A stretch of DNA of 64,000 nt from Thalassomonas viridans. Lineage in GTDB: Bacteria > Pseudomonadota > Gammaproteobacteria > Enterobacterales > Alteromonadaceae. Positions 10,878 to 19,993 of this stretch are shown here, in pieces. The notes under the pieces are model-generated. The model was not told where the DNA came from and ran no database searches. It saw only the letters and a list, made by a program, of their open reading frames with translations. The DNA is taken from contig NZ_CP059733.1 of assembly GCF_000948985.2 (NCBI RefSeq), positions 806,001 through 870,000 of the forward strand. The letters run 5' to 3'. Position 1 is the first letter of the stretch, and every line of letters begins with the position of its first letter. A program made the translations under genes and the position numbers.

Positions 10878-11815
10878 TGACAGCTAATAAAATGAACAAA
10901 GAAAAAATTGCCGTGCTTTACGGCGGCACTTCGGCTGAGCGGGAAGTTTCCCTCAATTCCGGCCGGGCGGTGGCCAACGGCTTAACCGCTTCCGGTTATG
11001 AGGTAGTGTTGTTTGATACCAAAGACAACAAGCTCACCGCTTTGCTGGACATGAACATAGATAAAGTCTTTATCGCCCTGCACGGCAGAGGCGGTGAAGA
11101 CGGTTGCTTGCAGGGGGCGCTGGAATACCTGGGCATCCCTTATACCGGTTCGGGCGTATTGGGCTCGGCTTTGTCTATGGATAAGATCCGCAGCAAACAG
11201 ATATGGCAGGCGCTGGATCTGCCGACTGCCTCTTTTGCCATAGTCGAAAAGCAGGCGTTCACCCCGGAAGACGCTTCCGTGATATTGGCGAGCCTGGGGG
11301 GCCAGGTAATGGTAAAACCCGCCAATGAAGGCTCCAGTATCGGCATGGCTAAGGCCGCCAGTGCACAGGAGCTGGTAGCTGCATTGACGGCGGCTTTTGC
11401 TTTTGATGAACAGATTCTGGTGGAAGAGTGGATCGACGGCCCGGAATACACGGTATCTGTTTTGGGAGACAAGGCACTGCCGGCGATCTCCATGGAAACG
11501 CCGCGCGAGTTTTATGATTACGAAGCCAAGTACCAGTCGACCACGACAATATATAACTGTCCGTGCGGCTTACCGGCGGCAGAAGAAGCCGAGCTGGGGG
11601 AGCTGGCGTTAAAAGCCTTTAATGCCACCGGCGCCAAAGGCTGGGGCCGGGTGGACCTGATGCGCAACAGCCTGGGAGAGTGGCAGCTGCTGGAAGTGAA
11701 TACCGTACCCGGGATGACAGAAACCTCCCTGGTGCCGAAAGCGGCCAAAGTATACGGCCTGGATTTCAACCAGCTGGTTGATGCCATTGTGCAGCTGGCG
11801 GGTAAGGATAAATAA
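10877..11815 (+). CDS. ddlB: D-alanine--D-alanine ligase Ddl (DdlB type)
   Basis: ATP-grasp enzyme joining two D-Ala for MurF. Motifs: the N-terminal YGGTSAERE loop, the LHGRGGEDG motif near residue 68, [11 protein letters not shown] in the ATP-grasp domain, and EVNTVPGMT near the C-terminus. 312 residues, typical of the short DdlB form encoded in dcw clusters. GGAGGG (10863-10868) serves as ribosome site. A second in-frame ATG five codons later is a possible alternative start. Confidence 0.96.
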   Translation: MTANKMNKEKIAVLYGGTSAEREVSLNSGRAVANGLTASGYEVVLFDTKDNKLTALLDMNIDKVFIALHGRGGEDGCLQGALEYLGIPYTGSGVLGSALSMDKIRSKQIWQALDLPTASFAIVEKQAFTPEDASVILASLGGQVMVKPANEGSSIGMAKAASAQELVAALTAAFAFDEQILVEEWIDGPEYTVSVLGDKALPAISMETPREFYDYEAKYQSTTTIYNCPCGLPAAEEAELGELALKAFNATGAKGWGRVDLMRNSLGEWQLLEVNTVPGMTETSLVPKAAKVYGLDFNQLVDAIVQLAGKDK

Positions 11816-11818
11816 GCT

Positions 11819-12577
11819 ATGGCAAAAGCGGCCAAACAAACAAAAGACATTAACTGGTCCTTCTGGTCCGGGGTGGTGTTTTTTGTCCTGGTCGTTATCG
11901 GTTTGCTTTATTTCAGCTGGTATATCACCCAGCGGGTAAACGCCGAGGAAAGTGCGCCGGTAACGGCTTTGTCGATTGCCGGAGAAATGCCCTATACCAA
12001 TCGCCAGGATATTTTAACGGCGATAGACGATATCGACATGGGCAATTTTTTCCTGGTGGATGTTAACCGGGTACAGCAACAGGTACTGGCTTTGCCCTGG
12101 GTGTATTCGGTGTCGGTGCGCAAGCAGTGGCCGAATGAATTGAAAATTTATGTGGTGGACCAGACGCCGGTGGCGCTGTGGAACGGCGACTTTTTGATTA
12201 ACCGCGAAGGCAAGGCGTTCCAGGCGGATACCGGCAGGCTTACGTCGCCCCTGCCGCAGTTTTACGGTCCGGAAGGTAGTGAAATTGTTGCTTTGGATAA
12301 TTTCAGGAATTTAAATGCCTTGCTGGAATTTAGCGGCCTGGCCATAGATGAATTGATGCTGTCGGAGCGTTTTTCCTGGCAGCTGACACTAAACGACGGC
12401 GTGGTATTAAACCTGGGCCGGGAAGAGCGGGTAGAGCGAATTCAGCGTTTTATGGACGTATATCCGCAAATAAAACAGAAAAAAGAAGAAAATCAGCAGG
12501 TTGATTACATCGATTTGCGTTATGATACCGGAGTTGCTGTCGGGTGGAAGCCTGCAGCCGATAAAGAAAGAGTTTAA
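11819..12577 (+). CDS. ftsQ: Cell division protein FtsQ
   Basis: Bitopic divisome protein that recruits FtsB/FtsL and links early to late assembly. 252 residues: short cytoplasmic N-terminus rich in Lys, one hydrophobic segment (residues about 17-39), then a periplasmic POTRA-like domain (the VYSVSVRKQWPNELKIYV stretch is typical) and the FtsQ beta domain. Lies 3 bases after ddlB and 5 bases before ftsA, so it is almost certainly cotranscribed. Confidence 0.95.
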   Translation: MAKAAKQTKDINWSFWSGVVFFVLVVIGLLYFSWYITQRVNAEESAPVTALSIAGEMPYTNRQDILTAIDDIDMGNFFLVDVNRVQQQVLALPWVYSVSVRKQWPNELKIYVVDQTPVALWNGDFLINREGKAFQADTGRLTSPLPQFYGPEGSEIVALDNFRNLNALLEFSGLAIDELMLSERFSWQLTLNDGVVLNLGREERVERIQRFMDVYPQIKQKKEENQQVDYIDLRYDTGVAVGWKPAADKERV

Positions 12578-12582
12578 GGCGA

Positions 12583-13821
12583 ATGTCGAAAGTAGCAGAA
12601 AGAAAGTTAGTTGTTGGATTAGATATCGGCACCTCGAAAATATCGGTCGCGGTGGGCGAAGTGACGCCTGACAATAATCTGAGCATAGTGGGCGTAGGCA
12701 ACCAGTCGGCCCGAGGCATGGATAAGGGCGGCGTGAACGACCTTAACCTGGTGATAGAGTCGGTGCAAAAAGCCATTAACGAAGCCGAACTGATGGCGGA
12801 TTGCCGTATCAGTTCGATTTATCTGGGCATCTCCGGCAAACATATCCTTTGTCAGAACGAAAACGGCATGGTGCCTATTAACGACAAGGAAGTAAGCCAG
12901 GTAGACGTGGATAATGTTATCCATACCGCACGCTCAGTACCGATTTCCGCCGAGCGCCGCATGTTGCACGTATTGCCGCAGGAATACAGCATCGATTGCC
13001 AGGACGGTATCAAAAGCCCGATCGGCATGTCCGGAGTGCGGATGGAAGCCAAGGTGCATATCGTGACCTGCGCCAACGACATGGCCAAGAACATCGTTAA
13101 ATGTGTCGAGCGCTGTAACCTGGAGGCGGACCAGCTGATCTTCTCGGCGCTGGCTTCAAGTTATGCGGTGCTTACCGACGATGAAAAAGAATTAGGTATC
13201 TGCGTGGTGGATATGGGCGCGGGCACCATGGATATCGCGGTATTTACCGGCGGTGCGCTGCGCCATACCGCGGTAATTCCCGTGGCTGGCAACCAGGTAA
13301 CCAGTGATATTGCTAAAATTTTCCGCACGCCGCTGAGCCATGCGGAAGATATCAAGGTACAATACGCGTGCGCGTTAAAAGACATGGTCAGCATGGAAGA
13401 GAATATTGAAGTGCCCAGCGTCGGCGGACGCCCGGCGCGCTCTATGTCGCGCCATACCTTGTCGGAAGTGGTGGAGCCCAGGTACCACGAATTGTTTGAG
13501 CTGGTGCAGGACGAACTGCGCAAGTGCGGCCTGGACGATCAGATAGCGGCGGGTTACGTCTTTACCGGCGGTACCGCGAAAATGGAAGGGGTAGTGGAAT
13601 TTGCCGAAGAGGTGTTCCAGATGCCGGTGCGTATCGCCAGCCCGATAGACGTGGAAGGTTTAAAAGAATATGTCGACGACCCGGCTTATGCCACGGTAGT
13701 CGGCTTATTGCGTTACGGCAAGCAGGCCAATGCGGCCGCTAAGCCGGTGAAAAAGAATAATGTTGAAGGGGTGGGGGATCTCTGGTCCCGCATCCATGCC
13801 TGGTTTAAGGGCGAGTTTTAG
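12583..13821 (+). CDS. ftsA: Cell division protein FtsA
   Basis: Actin-like ATPase that tethers FtsZ filaments to the inner membrane. Phosphate loops GLDIGTSK (residues about 12-19) and VDMGAGTMDIAVF, and the late TGGTAKMEG adenosine motif are present, with the 1C subdomain between. The C-terminal amphipathic membrane-targeting helix is seen as GDLWSRIHAWFKGEF. 412 residues. Five bases downstream of ftsQ. Confidence 0.96.
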   Translation: MSKVAERKLVVGLDIGTSKISVAVGEVTPDNNLSIVGVGNQSARGMDKGGVNDLNLVIESVQKAINEAELMADCRISSIYLGISGKHILCQNENGMVPINDKEVSQVDVDNVIHTARSVPISAERRMLHVLPQEYSIDCQDGIKSPIGMSGVRMEAKVHIVTCANDMAKNIVKCVERCNLEADQLIFSALASSYAVLTDDEKELGICVVDMGAGTMDIAVFTGGALRHTAVIPVAGNQVTSDIAKIFRTPLSHAEDIKVQYACALKDMVSMEENIEVPSVGGRPARSMSRHTLSEVVEPRYHELFELVQDELRKCGLDDQIAAGYVFTGGTAKMEGVVEFAEEVFQMPVRIASPIDVEGLKEYVDDPAYATVVGLLRYGKQANAAAKPVKKNNVEGVGDLWSRIHAWFKGEF

Positions 13822-13823
13822 TG

Positions 13824-13853
13824 TTAATGCCCGGGGGCGTTAATAGTTAATTT
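13824..13853 (+). terminator. Hairpin with T-rich tail between ftsA and ftsZ
   Basis: The arms TTAATGCCC (13824-13832) and GGGCGTTAA (13835-13843) pair with one G-U, and a T-run lies at 13851-13856. The loop is very tight (two bases between the arms, probably four in practice). It starts two bases after the ftsA stop. It may trim or attenuate ftsQA transcripts relative to ftsZ, or be an RNA end protecting structure; function is inferred only. Confidence 0.4.
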
Positions 13854-13898
13854 TTTAGTTTTTGGTGGAATACGTTTTAATAAAACGGAGAGAGAAAA

Positions 13899-15071
13899 AT
13901 GTTTGAACTGATGGAAGATCACAACGAAGAAGCGGTAATTAAAGTTATCGGCGTAGGGGGCGGCGGTGGCAACGCCGTTGAGCACATGGTAAGCCAGACC
14001 ATCGAAGGGGTTGAGTTTACCACCGCAAATACGGACTCGCAGGCACTGCGTAATTCATCTGCGGATGTTACCTTGCAGCTGGGGGCAGACGTCACTAAAG
14101 GGCTGGGCGCTGGCGCTAACCCTGAAATTGGCCGCAAGGCAGCAGAAGAAGACAGGGAAACTATCCGTCAGACTCTGCAAGGCGCCGATATGGTGTTTAT
14201 CGCTGCCGGTATGGGCGGCGGTACGGGTACGGGTGCTGCACCTGTAGTTGCCGAAGTGGCTAGAGAAATGGGCATCTTAACCGTTGCCGTAGTGACTAAG
14301 CCGTTCCCGTTCGAAGGTAAAAAACGCATGAACTATGCCGACCAGGGCATAGAATTTTTGGCGAAAAGTGTTGATTCTTTGATCACTATCCCCAATGAAA
14401 AGTTATTGAAGGTATTAGGTCCGGGCACCAGCCTGCTTGACGCCTTTAAAGCGGCCAACAACGTATTGTTAGGTGCGGTGCAGGGTATCGCCGAACTGAT
14501 CACCCGTCCGGGTCTGATTAACGTGGATTTCGCCGACGTGCGCACGGTAATGTCGGAAATGGGTACGGCTATGATGGGCTCAGGCATCGCCTCTGGTCCT
14601 GACCGCGCCGAAGAAGCGGCAGAAGCGGCTATCTCAAGCCCGTTACTGGAAGACGTAGATTTAGCCGGCGCCCGCGGTATCCTGGTAAACATTACCGCAG
14701 GTATGGACATCAGCATTGATGAATTCGAAACCGTAGGTAACGCGGTTAAAGCCTTTGCTTCTGAAAATGCCACAGTAGTGGTTGGTGCGGTAATCGACCC
14801 TGAAATGACCGAAGAGCTGCGGGTAACTGTTGTGGCGACCGGCATCGGCGCTGAGCGCAAGCCTGACATTACCTTAGTGAACCCTGCACCTCAGGTTGAA
14901 CAGCAGGTAGTAGGCGCAGATTATTCTGCCAGCCCTCAGGTTGAAGCGGGTGTTGCGGCGGCTGCGCCTATGCCGGAAGCGAATGCCCAGGCAGCCCCGG
15001 TGAAGACTACCGCAGCCGACTTGGATAATTATCTGGATATTCCTGCTTTCTTACGTAAACAGGCAGACTAA
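13899..15071 (+). CDS. ftsZ: Cell division protein FtsZ
   Basis: Tubulin-like GTPase forming the cytokinetic ring. The GGGGGNAV segment near residue 21, the tubulin signature GGGTGTG near residue 106 and the conserved C-terminal peptide [11 protein letters not shown], which binds FtsA and ZipA, are all present; the linker before that peptide is Ala/Val/Gln-rich. 390 residues. A good ribosome site, GGAGAGAG, lies at 13887-13894. The gene sits 77 bases after ftsA. Confidence 0.98.
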   Translation: MFELMEDHNEEAVIKVIGVGGGGGNAVEHMVSQTIEGVEFTTANTDSQALRNSSADVTLQLGADVTKGLGAGANPEIGRKAAEEDRETIRQTLQGADMVFIAAGMGGGTGTGAAPVVAEVAREMGILTVAVVTKPFPFEGKKRMNYADQGIEFLAKSVDSLITIPNEKLLKVLGPGTSLLDAFKAANNVLLGAVQGIAELITRPGLINVDFADVRTVMSEMGTAMMGSGIASGPDRAEEAAEAAISSPLLEDVDLAGARGILVNITAGMDISIDEFETVGNAVKAFASENATVVVGAVIDPEMTEELRVTVVATGIGAERKPDITLVNPAPQVEQQVVGADYSASPQVEAGVAAAAPMPEANAQAAPVKTTAADLDNYLDIPAFLRKQAD

Positions 15072-15092
15072 TTTCCTTACAATTGCGGATCT

Positions 15093-15121
15093 TTGATATT
15101 AGAGGGATTTTTTGGTATATT
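15093..15121 (+). promoter_or_regulatory. Candidate sigma-70 promoter for lpxC
   Basis: TTGATA (15093-15098) and TATATT (15116-15121) are separated by 17 bases, a good match to a sigma-70 promoter in the 144-base ftsZ-lpxC gap. A short hairpin (GCCAC 15127-15131 with GTGGC 15139-15143) immediately follows and would lie at the start of the transcript. Read from sequence only. Confidence 0.5.
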
Positions 15122-15215
15122 ATGTCGCCACTTAACAGGTGGCTGGATAATATTTGATTTTCGCTTGTCTATACATTTTATGTAAACATGTGAAACTTAA
15201 GAAAAAGGCAATTTG

Positions 15216-16133
15216 ATGATTAAACAACGTACAATCAAAGAAAGCGTCTCAGCAATAGGGGTTGGCTTACATAAAGGTGAAAAAGTGCAGGTCACTCTCC
15301 GTCCTGCGCAGGCAAACACCGGTATCGTATTCCGCCGGGTCGATCTCGATCCTGTTGTTGATATTCCTGCGACTCCTGAAGCCGTGGGTGAAACAACGCT
15401 GTGTACCTGTTTGGTCAATGAAGAGGGTGTTCAGGTTTCCACCGTTGAGCACCTGCTTTCCGCCGTTGCCGGTTTAGGCATAGATAACCTGATTATCGAT
15501 GTCGATTCTCCTGAAATCCCGATCATGGACGGTAGCGCCTTACCTTTTGTCTACCTGATCCAGTCGGTAGGTATTGAAACCTTAAACGTTTCCAAACGCT
15601 TCATCCGCATCAAGAAAACGATCCGCGTTGAAGAAGGCGACAAATGGGCCGAGCTGAAACCTTATGAAGGTTTCCGCGTGAACTTTGCCATCGAGTTCAA
15701 CCACCCGGTGATTGCCAATACCTGCCAGCAAATGAGCATGGACTTTTCCACCTGCTCATTCATTAAAGAAATCAGCCGCGCCAGAACTTTCGGTTTTATG
15801 AAGGACATCGAGTTTTTACGCTCCCATAACCTGGCCTTAGGTGGCAGTCTGGAAAACGCCATTGTACTCGACGAGTACCGCATGTTGAACAAAGACGATC
15901 TGCGTTACGACGACGAATTCGTTAAGCACAAGATCCTTGATGCCATCGGCGACTTATACATGGGCGGCACCAGCATCTTAGGCGAGTTAAATGCCTTTAA
16001 ATCGGGCCACGCCCTGAACAACATGCTGCTTCGTGAAGTATTCAAGCAGGTTGACTGCTGGGAATGGGTGACTTACGAAGATGAAGCGAAAGCGCCTATC
16101 GCTTATATGGAAACTAGCCCTTCGGCATTTTAA
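15216..16133 (+). CDS. lpxC: UDP-3-O-acyl-N-acetylglucosamine deacetylase LpxC
   Basis: Zinc deacetylase, the committed step of lipid A synthesis. The zinc ligand motifs are visible: VEHLLSA near residue 76 and [13 protein letters not shown] near residue 236, plus MDGSALPF and [10 protein letters not shown] motifs. 305 residues, as in E. coli. ATG 15216 is chosen over the TTG one codon upstream; AAAAAGG (15202-15208) is the ribosome site. Last gene of the dcw cluster here, followed by a strong terminator. In E. coli its level is set post-translationally by FtsH; the C-terminal tail is short here (METSPSAF). Confidence 0.97.
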   Translation: MIKQRTIKESVSAIGVGLHKGEKVQVTLRPAQANTGIVFRRVDLDPVVDIPATPEAVGETTLCTCLVNEEGVQVSTVEHLLSAVAGLGIDNLIIDVDSPEIPIMDGSALPFVYLIQSVGIETLNVSKRFIRIKKTIRVEEGDKWAELKPYEGFRVNFAIEFNHPVIANTCQQMSMDFSTCSFIKEISRARTFGFMKDIEFLRSHNLALGGSLENAIVLDEYRMLNKDDLRYDDEFVKHKILDAIGDLYMGGTSILGELNAFKSGHALNNMLLREVFKQVDCWEWVTYEDEAKAPIAYMETSPSAF

Positions 16134-16158
16134 AAATTCCACCAAGAATTTGAATATG

Positions 16159-16192
16159 AAAAACCGGTCAGTTGACCGGTTTTTTGTTTTTG
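16159..16192 (+). terminator. Rho-independent terminator after lpxC
   Basis: AAAACCGGTCA and TGACCGGTTTT form a perfect 11-bp stem around a two-base centre (16160-16183), followed by TTGTTTTT. It closes the dcw cluster. Confidence 0.9.
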
Positions 16193-16272
16193 AGTTATCT
16201 CAGGCGGGTAATACTTTTGTCTGTGATCTCAGAAGCGAATTTTGTAGTACTTCAGTTTTTTACAGGAAAAAA

Positions 16273-16947
16273 ATGAAAAAATTTATTTACGGGATGGCCT
16301 TCTCTTCCCTTTCTTTATCAGCATACGCAGACACCATGTTTTTATCTGAGGTTTTGATCGGGCAAAGCAAGCATAAAGCTAACTCTTCCTTAAAGACAGA
16401 TCTGTCAGAAAAACATTATGCTTCGTCTTTGGATGCCGACTCGTTTGCATTCAGGTTAGGGGCCAAACTGACAGATAAAGTCAGCATTGAACTAGCGAAA
16501 CATGACCATGGAAAAGTTGTTAATGAATATAGCTTTTCTGTTCCTAGTATGGCACCGACAGGTGAGCCCCTGCCTCCTGAATTTGACAGAGTTTATAAGG
16601 CAAAGATACCCATCGATATCGAATCGCTAAGAATTGGTGTTAAAGGGGAGTGGGATTTATCTGCAGGTTTTTCCCTTAATGCCCGTTTAGGGCTTGCCCA
16701 TTGGAAATTTGACGAATTTTCGCCAAGAAAGCTTACGGATCTAGGACCTTATTCTGATAGCGGGGAAAGTGGCAATGACATTTATTATGCTGTCGGTGGT
16801 GAGTATAAGTTCACCGAGAATCTATATGTTGGCCTGGAATATTCGTTGCTTAGCATTAAAGAGAAAAGCGGCAAAGACAACTCTGTACGTAGCTCATATG
16901 AATATGATGTACGGGATTTATCCTTTGTTGTCGGCTGGGTGTTTTAG
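16273..16947 (+). CDS. Exported outer-membrane beta-barrel protein
   Basis: 224 residues starting at ATG 16273 (ACAGGA at 16262-16267). A clear signal peptide (KKFIYGMAFSSLSLSAYA, cut near residue 19) is followed by alternating hydrophobic/polar strands, several ending in aromatic residues, and the C-terminus is WVF, the terminal Phe typical of outer-membrane barrels. The GGEYKFTENLYVGLEYSL stretch resembles small OmpA-like or OmpW-like eight-stranded barrels. No ligand or function can be assigned. First gene of the accessory segment after lpxC; the longer frame reaching back into lpxC is ignored. Confidence 0.75.
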   Translation: MKKFIYGMAFSSLSLSAYADTMFLSEVLIGQSKHKANSSLKTDLSEKHYASSLDADSFAFRLGAKLTDKVSIELAKHDHGKVVNEYSFSVPSMAPTGEPLPPEFDRVYKAKIPIDIESLRIGVKGEWDLSAGFSLNARLGLAHWKFDEFSPRKLTDLGPYSDSGESGNDIYYAVGGEYKFTENLYVGLEYSLLSIKEKSGKDNSVRSSYEYDVRDLSFVVGWVF

Positions 16948-16967
16948 AATACCTGATTAATCAATAT

Positions 16968-17008
16968 ACCATTAGAAACTCTTGTAGCTTTTCAGGGGAT
17001 CTAATGGT
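16968..17008. terminator. Hairpin after the outer-membrane barrel gene
   Basis: ACCATTAGA (16968-16976) and TCTAATGGT (17000-17008) form a perfect 9-bp stem around a 23-base loop, followed by TATTTG. The large loop and weak T-run make terminator function uncertain. Confidence 0.35.
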
Positions 17009-17091
17009 TATTTGTAGAGAGAAAATGATGTAAGGATGTTCAAAAACCTTTTGTTCTGATGTTGTGCTCAAGGCAAGTAAACTACCTGTAA

Positions 17092-17118
17092 GCAAGGGGC
17101 GAATTTGTAGCCCCTTGC
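17092..17118 (-). terminator. Hairpin downstream of the minus-strand hypothetical gene
   Basis: GCAAGGGGC (17092-17100) and GCCCCTTGC (17110-17118) pair perfectly over 9 bp with a 9-base loop, 22 bases beyond the stop of the minus-strand gene. There is no clear T-run on the minus strand, so it may be a 3' stability element. Confidence 0.45.
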
Positions 17119-17140
17119 AAATTATTATAGCTTTTCAATA

Positions 17141-17809
17141 TTAGGGTAAGAAATCAAAAGTTAAATCTACTTCTCCCGATAGATATAGGGCATGAAGTCT
17201 AGAAAACCCGTATTTTTCCACTATGCTTTGAAAAGTTGTATCTTGAAACATAGTCGATGTAATGGCTCTTCCATTCTGCTCTGTTGACTGCATGGTCAAT
17301 AAAGTAAAAAATGTCAGGATACGGTCTTCCTCGGCAATATCATTCCAGGTTAGTGGCTCATTGGTAATATCATTATCATTCCAGATGTACGGATCGTCAT
17401 TTCCCGTAGCCGTTTCTTCATTAGTACTAATCCAGCTGTAGAATTCATCATAGTAGCGGTCAAGATAATTTTTAAGTCGTGCCAACTCCTCGTCAGATAA
17501 TTCTCCTGATTCCCTGCTAAAAAACTCTCCTATCCACTCTTGATACTCTCGTGCTTCATCAAGCATTTCATTAAGATATATAAGCTCTGCTGCAGTAGCT
17601 CCCATTTGGCTTTCTTTGATATTTAGATATTCCCGTTGGCTAAACATAAAAACATCTTTCATTAAAAGAGGCTGTTCTTTATATGTGATCGTTAATGTTT
17701 CCGGATCGTAGCTTATAGCGCTGGACTGCATATCATTAGCAGCTTTTACTGAATGTGTGAAGAGAGAAAATATCAATGCCACTAAGGACAACTTTTTGGT
17801 AAAACTCAT
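17141..17809 (-). CDS. Exported hypothetical protein
   Basis: 222 residues with a good signal peptide (KKLSLVALIFSLFTHSVKA, cut near residue 23), so probably periplasmic or secreted. The mature part is acidic and mostly predicted helical, rich in Glu, Asp, Trp and Tyr (for example DDPYIWNDNDITNEPLTWND near residues 135-155), with no cysteine and no motif I recognise. Encoded alone against the direction of its neighbours. A single-gene transcript is likely. Confidence 0.6.
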   Translation of the reverse strand: MSFTKKLSLVALIFSLFTHSVKAANDMQSSAISYDPETLTITYKEQPLLMKDVFMFSQREYLNIKESQMGATAAELIYLNEMLDEAREYQEWIGEFFSRESGELSDEELARLKNYLDRYYDEFYSWISTNEETATGNDDPYIWNDNDITNEPLTWNDIAEEDRILTFFTLLTMQSTEQNGRAITSTMFQDTTFQSIVEKYGFSRLHALYLSGEVDLTFDFLP

Positions 17810-18324
17810 TTAAGACTCCAATATTTGATAAATGATTTTGTATTCCTTTCAAAAAAAACAAGATGTTACAAGTGTTCCTTTAAAGAGGGCTCTTTAAAGT
17901 CCTTGTTGTCGGCTAAAACTAATATTAGTACTGGCTTGCTTAAGCATTTCACTTGCTTTTATCTTGTCTGTTTTCAAAAGTATGGCGGCAAGTCACTCCT
18001 GCTGCCGGGGGGGGAAGTGTACTGACCTCTTTTGTACAAACAAGGTCATTAAATATATTAAACTATCCTATAAAAACGAATGCCCTAATACTCTTGGCTG
18101 TTATTCTGTACCCTGAGTTTCTGGCCCAGCCGGATATTTTGAATCAAGGGTAATGAAAGTTGGAGCTTACTTTCGGGGCTGTTTTGTTTTTACTGCTGTA
18201 GAGTGGCACTTGGTCTTAAAATGCCACTAGGTATGAAGTAAACCATAGCTTACAAATCGCTCTTAATTCATATTAAAAAAAGACCTCATATTGTTGATTT
18301 AACCAACAAAGAGGTCTTTATTAA
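17810..18324. other. Intergenic stretch with no supported gene
   Basis: Over 500 bases between the minus-strand exported protein and the SymE leader. Short frames occur on the + strand (for example 17825-18025) but have no ribosome site, no motif and poor codon quality, and overlap one another. It holds the promoter side of the minus-strand gene and the hairpin at 18278-18320; otherwise I see nothing. Confidence 0.5.
18278..18320. terminator. Two-tier hairpin with A-run and T-run, bidirectional terminator
   Basis: AAAGACCTC (18279-18287) pairs with GAGGTCTTT (18311-18319), and inside it TTGTTG pairs with CAACAA. An A-run precedes and TTTA follows, as in bidirectional terminators. It stands directly upstream of the SymE leader and would insulate it from transcription coming from the left. 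Confidence 0.6.
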
Positions 18325-18473
18325 TAGTGCCAACCAGCTAAAGAGGAGAGCACCCACTTCAGTATTTTCTAACCGCTAACAGCTGTTACCAAAACGGCAA
18401 CAAAAGTCGCAATCCCTGAGTGAGCCAACACCCAGAGATTGCTAACCTTAACGAACTTCCACAGGAGTCCGTC
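18325..18473 (+). promoter_or_regulatory. Conserved leader of SymE-like gene, copy 1
   Basis: About 150 bases upstream of the SymE-like gene are related to the leader of the second copy at 55351-55499. Shared blocks: TAGTGC, a GGAGAGCACCCAC block (18345-18357), TAACCGCT, CCCTGAGTG, CACCCAGAG and GTCATGGCT at the start. The distance from the GGAGAG block to the ATG is 129 bases here and 127 in the other copy. GTGC (18328-18331) can pair with GCAC (18350-18353) in both copies. It may be an RNA leader or encode a cis-antisense RNA. Confidence 0.55.
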
Positions 18474-18746
18474 ATGGCTGAATATCATCATACGTCAGAG
18501 CCAGCCTCTGCAAAAGTAAAATATCCTATTTATCGGCAGTTTACCGTGCTTGAAACGGTATGCGAGTCGCCATCAAAAATCCGCGGCATGGGCATTAGCT
18601 ATGCACCTGTTAATGTTGAACCTTGTATTGTCCTCAGGGGGAAATGGCTCAGGCGGGCCGGTTTTCCTGTCGGGCAAAAGATAAGGGTTGAGATTAACCA
18701 GGGAAAAATGGTTATCACCCCTAAGCAGACTTGTTCCAAGCAGTGA
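18474..18746 (+). CDS. SymE-like toxin family protein, copy 1
   Basis: 90 residues; the start is ATG 18474 with AGGAGT (18463-18468) and matches the start of the second copy at 55500. The C-terminal half (residues about 44-78: VLRGKWLRRAGFPVGQ, then VEINQGKMVITP) matches the SymE family, AbrB-fold proteins known in E. coli as SOS-induced toxins controlled by the antisense RNA SymR. The N-terminal half (YHHTSE, KYPIYRQFTVLETV) is shared with copy 2. Stand-alone unit between two hairpins. Toxicity here is inferred from family only; some SymE-like proteins act on nucleoids or RNA. Confidence 0.75.
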   Translation: MAEYHHTSEPASAKVKYPIYRQFTVLETVCESPSKIRGMGISYAPVNVEPCIVLRGKWLRRAGFPVGQKIRVEINQGKMVITPKQTCSKQ

Positions 18747-18780
18747 AGAATAAGTTAAGGAGTTATTGCAAATACTAAAA

Positions 18781-18811
18781 TTGCTGCGTCTCAGGTAGGA
18801 GTCGCAGCATT
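18781..18811. terminator. Hairpin after SymE-like copy 1
   Basis: TGCTGCG and CGCAGCA pair perfectly over 7 bp around a 14-base loop shortly after the gene. No T-run follows, so it is only a possible 3' end signal. Confidence 0.35.
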
Positions 18812-18915
18812 AACAGTTAGTAGCGGAAATATAACGCTTAAAGTCTATATATGCTGTTATTTGAATTCTTTAATTAAATATGTCAAATAAACTCAATACA
18901 CTAAAGTGAAAAAAG

Positions 18916-19353
18916 ATGATGAAGTTAAAGGGGCAATTTTTATTAGTTACTATGCTGCTTACAATAGGCTCGGCTACTTCAAGCATTATAGTCTTTGATC
19001 AATATTTTAACGTGTCGCCTGGATTGATGTTTACTCTGTTGGGCATTGTTTCGGTGGTTTTTTGTCTCGTTAATTTTCGTGTTACCAGAGGCTCTTTTTT
19101 CTGCGCTAAGATTCTTCAATACTACAGCCTTTTTCTGGCAGCAGTTTGTTTACCGGCTTTTGTCATTGTTGATAACCCTTATTACCTTTTTTACTTCATC
19201 AATATTTTTATGATGCTGGCCACTTTTTATTTAATAACGGGAAATGCTTATCGGGAGTTTGTGAAATATCAGCATGAGCACTTTGCTGATATTAAAGAAG
19301 CAAGGGAAGAAATTGAAAAGATTATTAATGGGAAAAAGCAAAAAAAGCGGTAA
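18916..19353 (+). CDS. Small integral membrane protein of unknown function
   Basis: 145 residues with four hydrophobic segments (about 7-26, 36-54, 66-86, 90-108) and a charged, probably coiled C-terminal tail (KEAREEIEKIINGKKQKKR). No motif that I recognise. A second ATG follows the first directly. The next gene begins 43 bases later in the same direction, so the two may form an operon. AT-rich like the rest of this accessory segment. Confidence 0.55.
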   Translation: MMKLKGQFLLVTMLLTIGSATSSIIVFDQYFNVSPGLMFTLLGIVSVVFCLVNFRVTRGSFFCAKILQYYSLFLAAVCLPAFVIVDNPYYLFYFINIFMMLATFYLITGNAYREFVKYQHEHFADIKEAREEIEKIINGKKQKKR

Positions 19354-19396
19354 AAGACTCTTCAATAATCGACACTGGCTAAGTTAAAGGAAGCAG

Positions 19397-19993
19397 ATGA
19401 AAAACTTTAGCTATATCCTTTTGTTGTTATTGTTTGCTGCACAATTCCAGGGAGAAAGTGTAGCTTCTGAGTTGATGCTGCAATGCCGGGAAAGGGATTT
19501 TCAACTTTCTGGGGTTGAACGCTTGCCCGGTAATGCCCCCAGAGTGAACGAATTCAGCGTTTCTTTTATGGATGCAAAGCATTACTGGAGCATTCTGGCT
19601 TATGAATTCGATCAGCGGCAACAGCCTTATTTATTAAAAGAGAGAAAAACTTCAGTACCTTCATCAAACACGGCCCAGATTATTTTTGAAAACTACAAAA
19701 ATCGTCTGGAAAAAAATATGTTCTATACCATAACGCCGGTTGAATTTTTTCCCGTGTCAATATCAGGAATTGCTGGGAAAGGGCATATTTTTGATGCGGC
19801 TTTTGGAGTATCAGAAGAGAAACTTTCAGATGTGACAACTAATGAACGTTTTGCGCTATGGGTAATAAATAAGGGCGGTAAAATATTCTTCGGTAAGCTG
19901 CATATTATTATTGAGGGAAAAACTCCTTCTATTAAGCTGACCAAGGAAAGGTTGGCTCAGTTTATGCGCACTTGTTCCTTTATTAATGTTTAA
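19397..19993 (+). CDS. Exported hypothetical protein
   Basis: 198 residues with a signal peptide (KNFSYILLLLLFAAQFQGESVAS, cut near residue 24). The mature domain has two Cys (residues about 30 and 194) that could form a disulphide, and a mixed strand pattern; no family recognised. AAGGAAG (19386-19392) is a good ribosome site. Follows the small membrane protein by 43 bases and may be cotranscribed with it. Confidence 0.55.
   Translation: MKNFSYILLLLLFAAQFQGESVASELMLQCRERDFQLSGVERLPGNAPRVNEFSVSFMDAKHYWSILAYEFDQRQQPYLLKERKTSVPSSNTAQIIFENYKNRLEKNMFYTITPVEFFPVSISGIAGKGHIFDAAFGVSEEKLSDVTTNERFALWVINKGGKIFFGKLHIIIEGKTPSIKLTKERLAQFMRTCSFINV

Noticed and set aside
17825..18153. Two overlapping short + strand frames upstream of the SymE leader
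   Set aside because: No ribosome site, atypical composition, mutual overlap and no recognisable motif.
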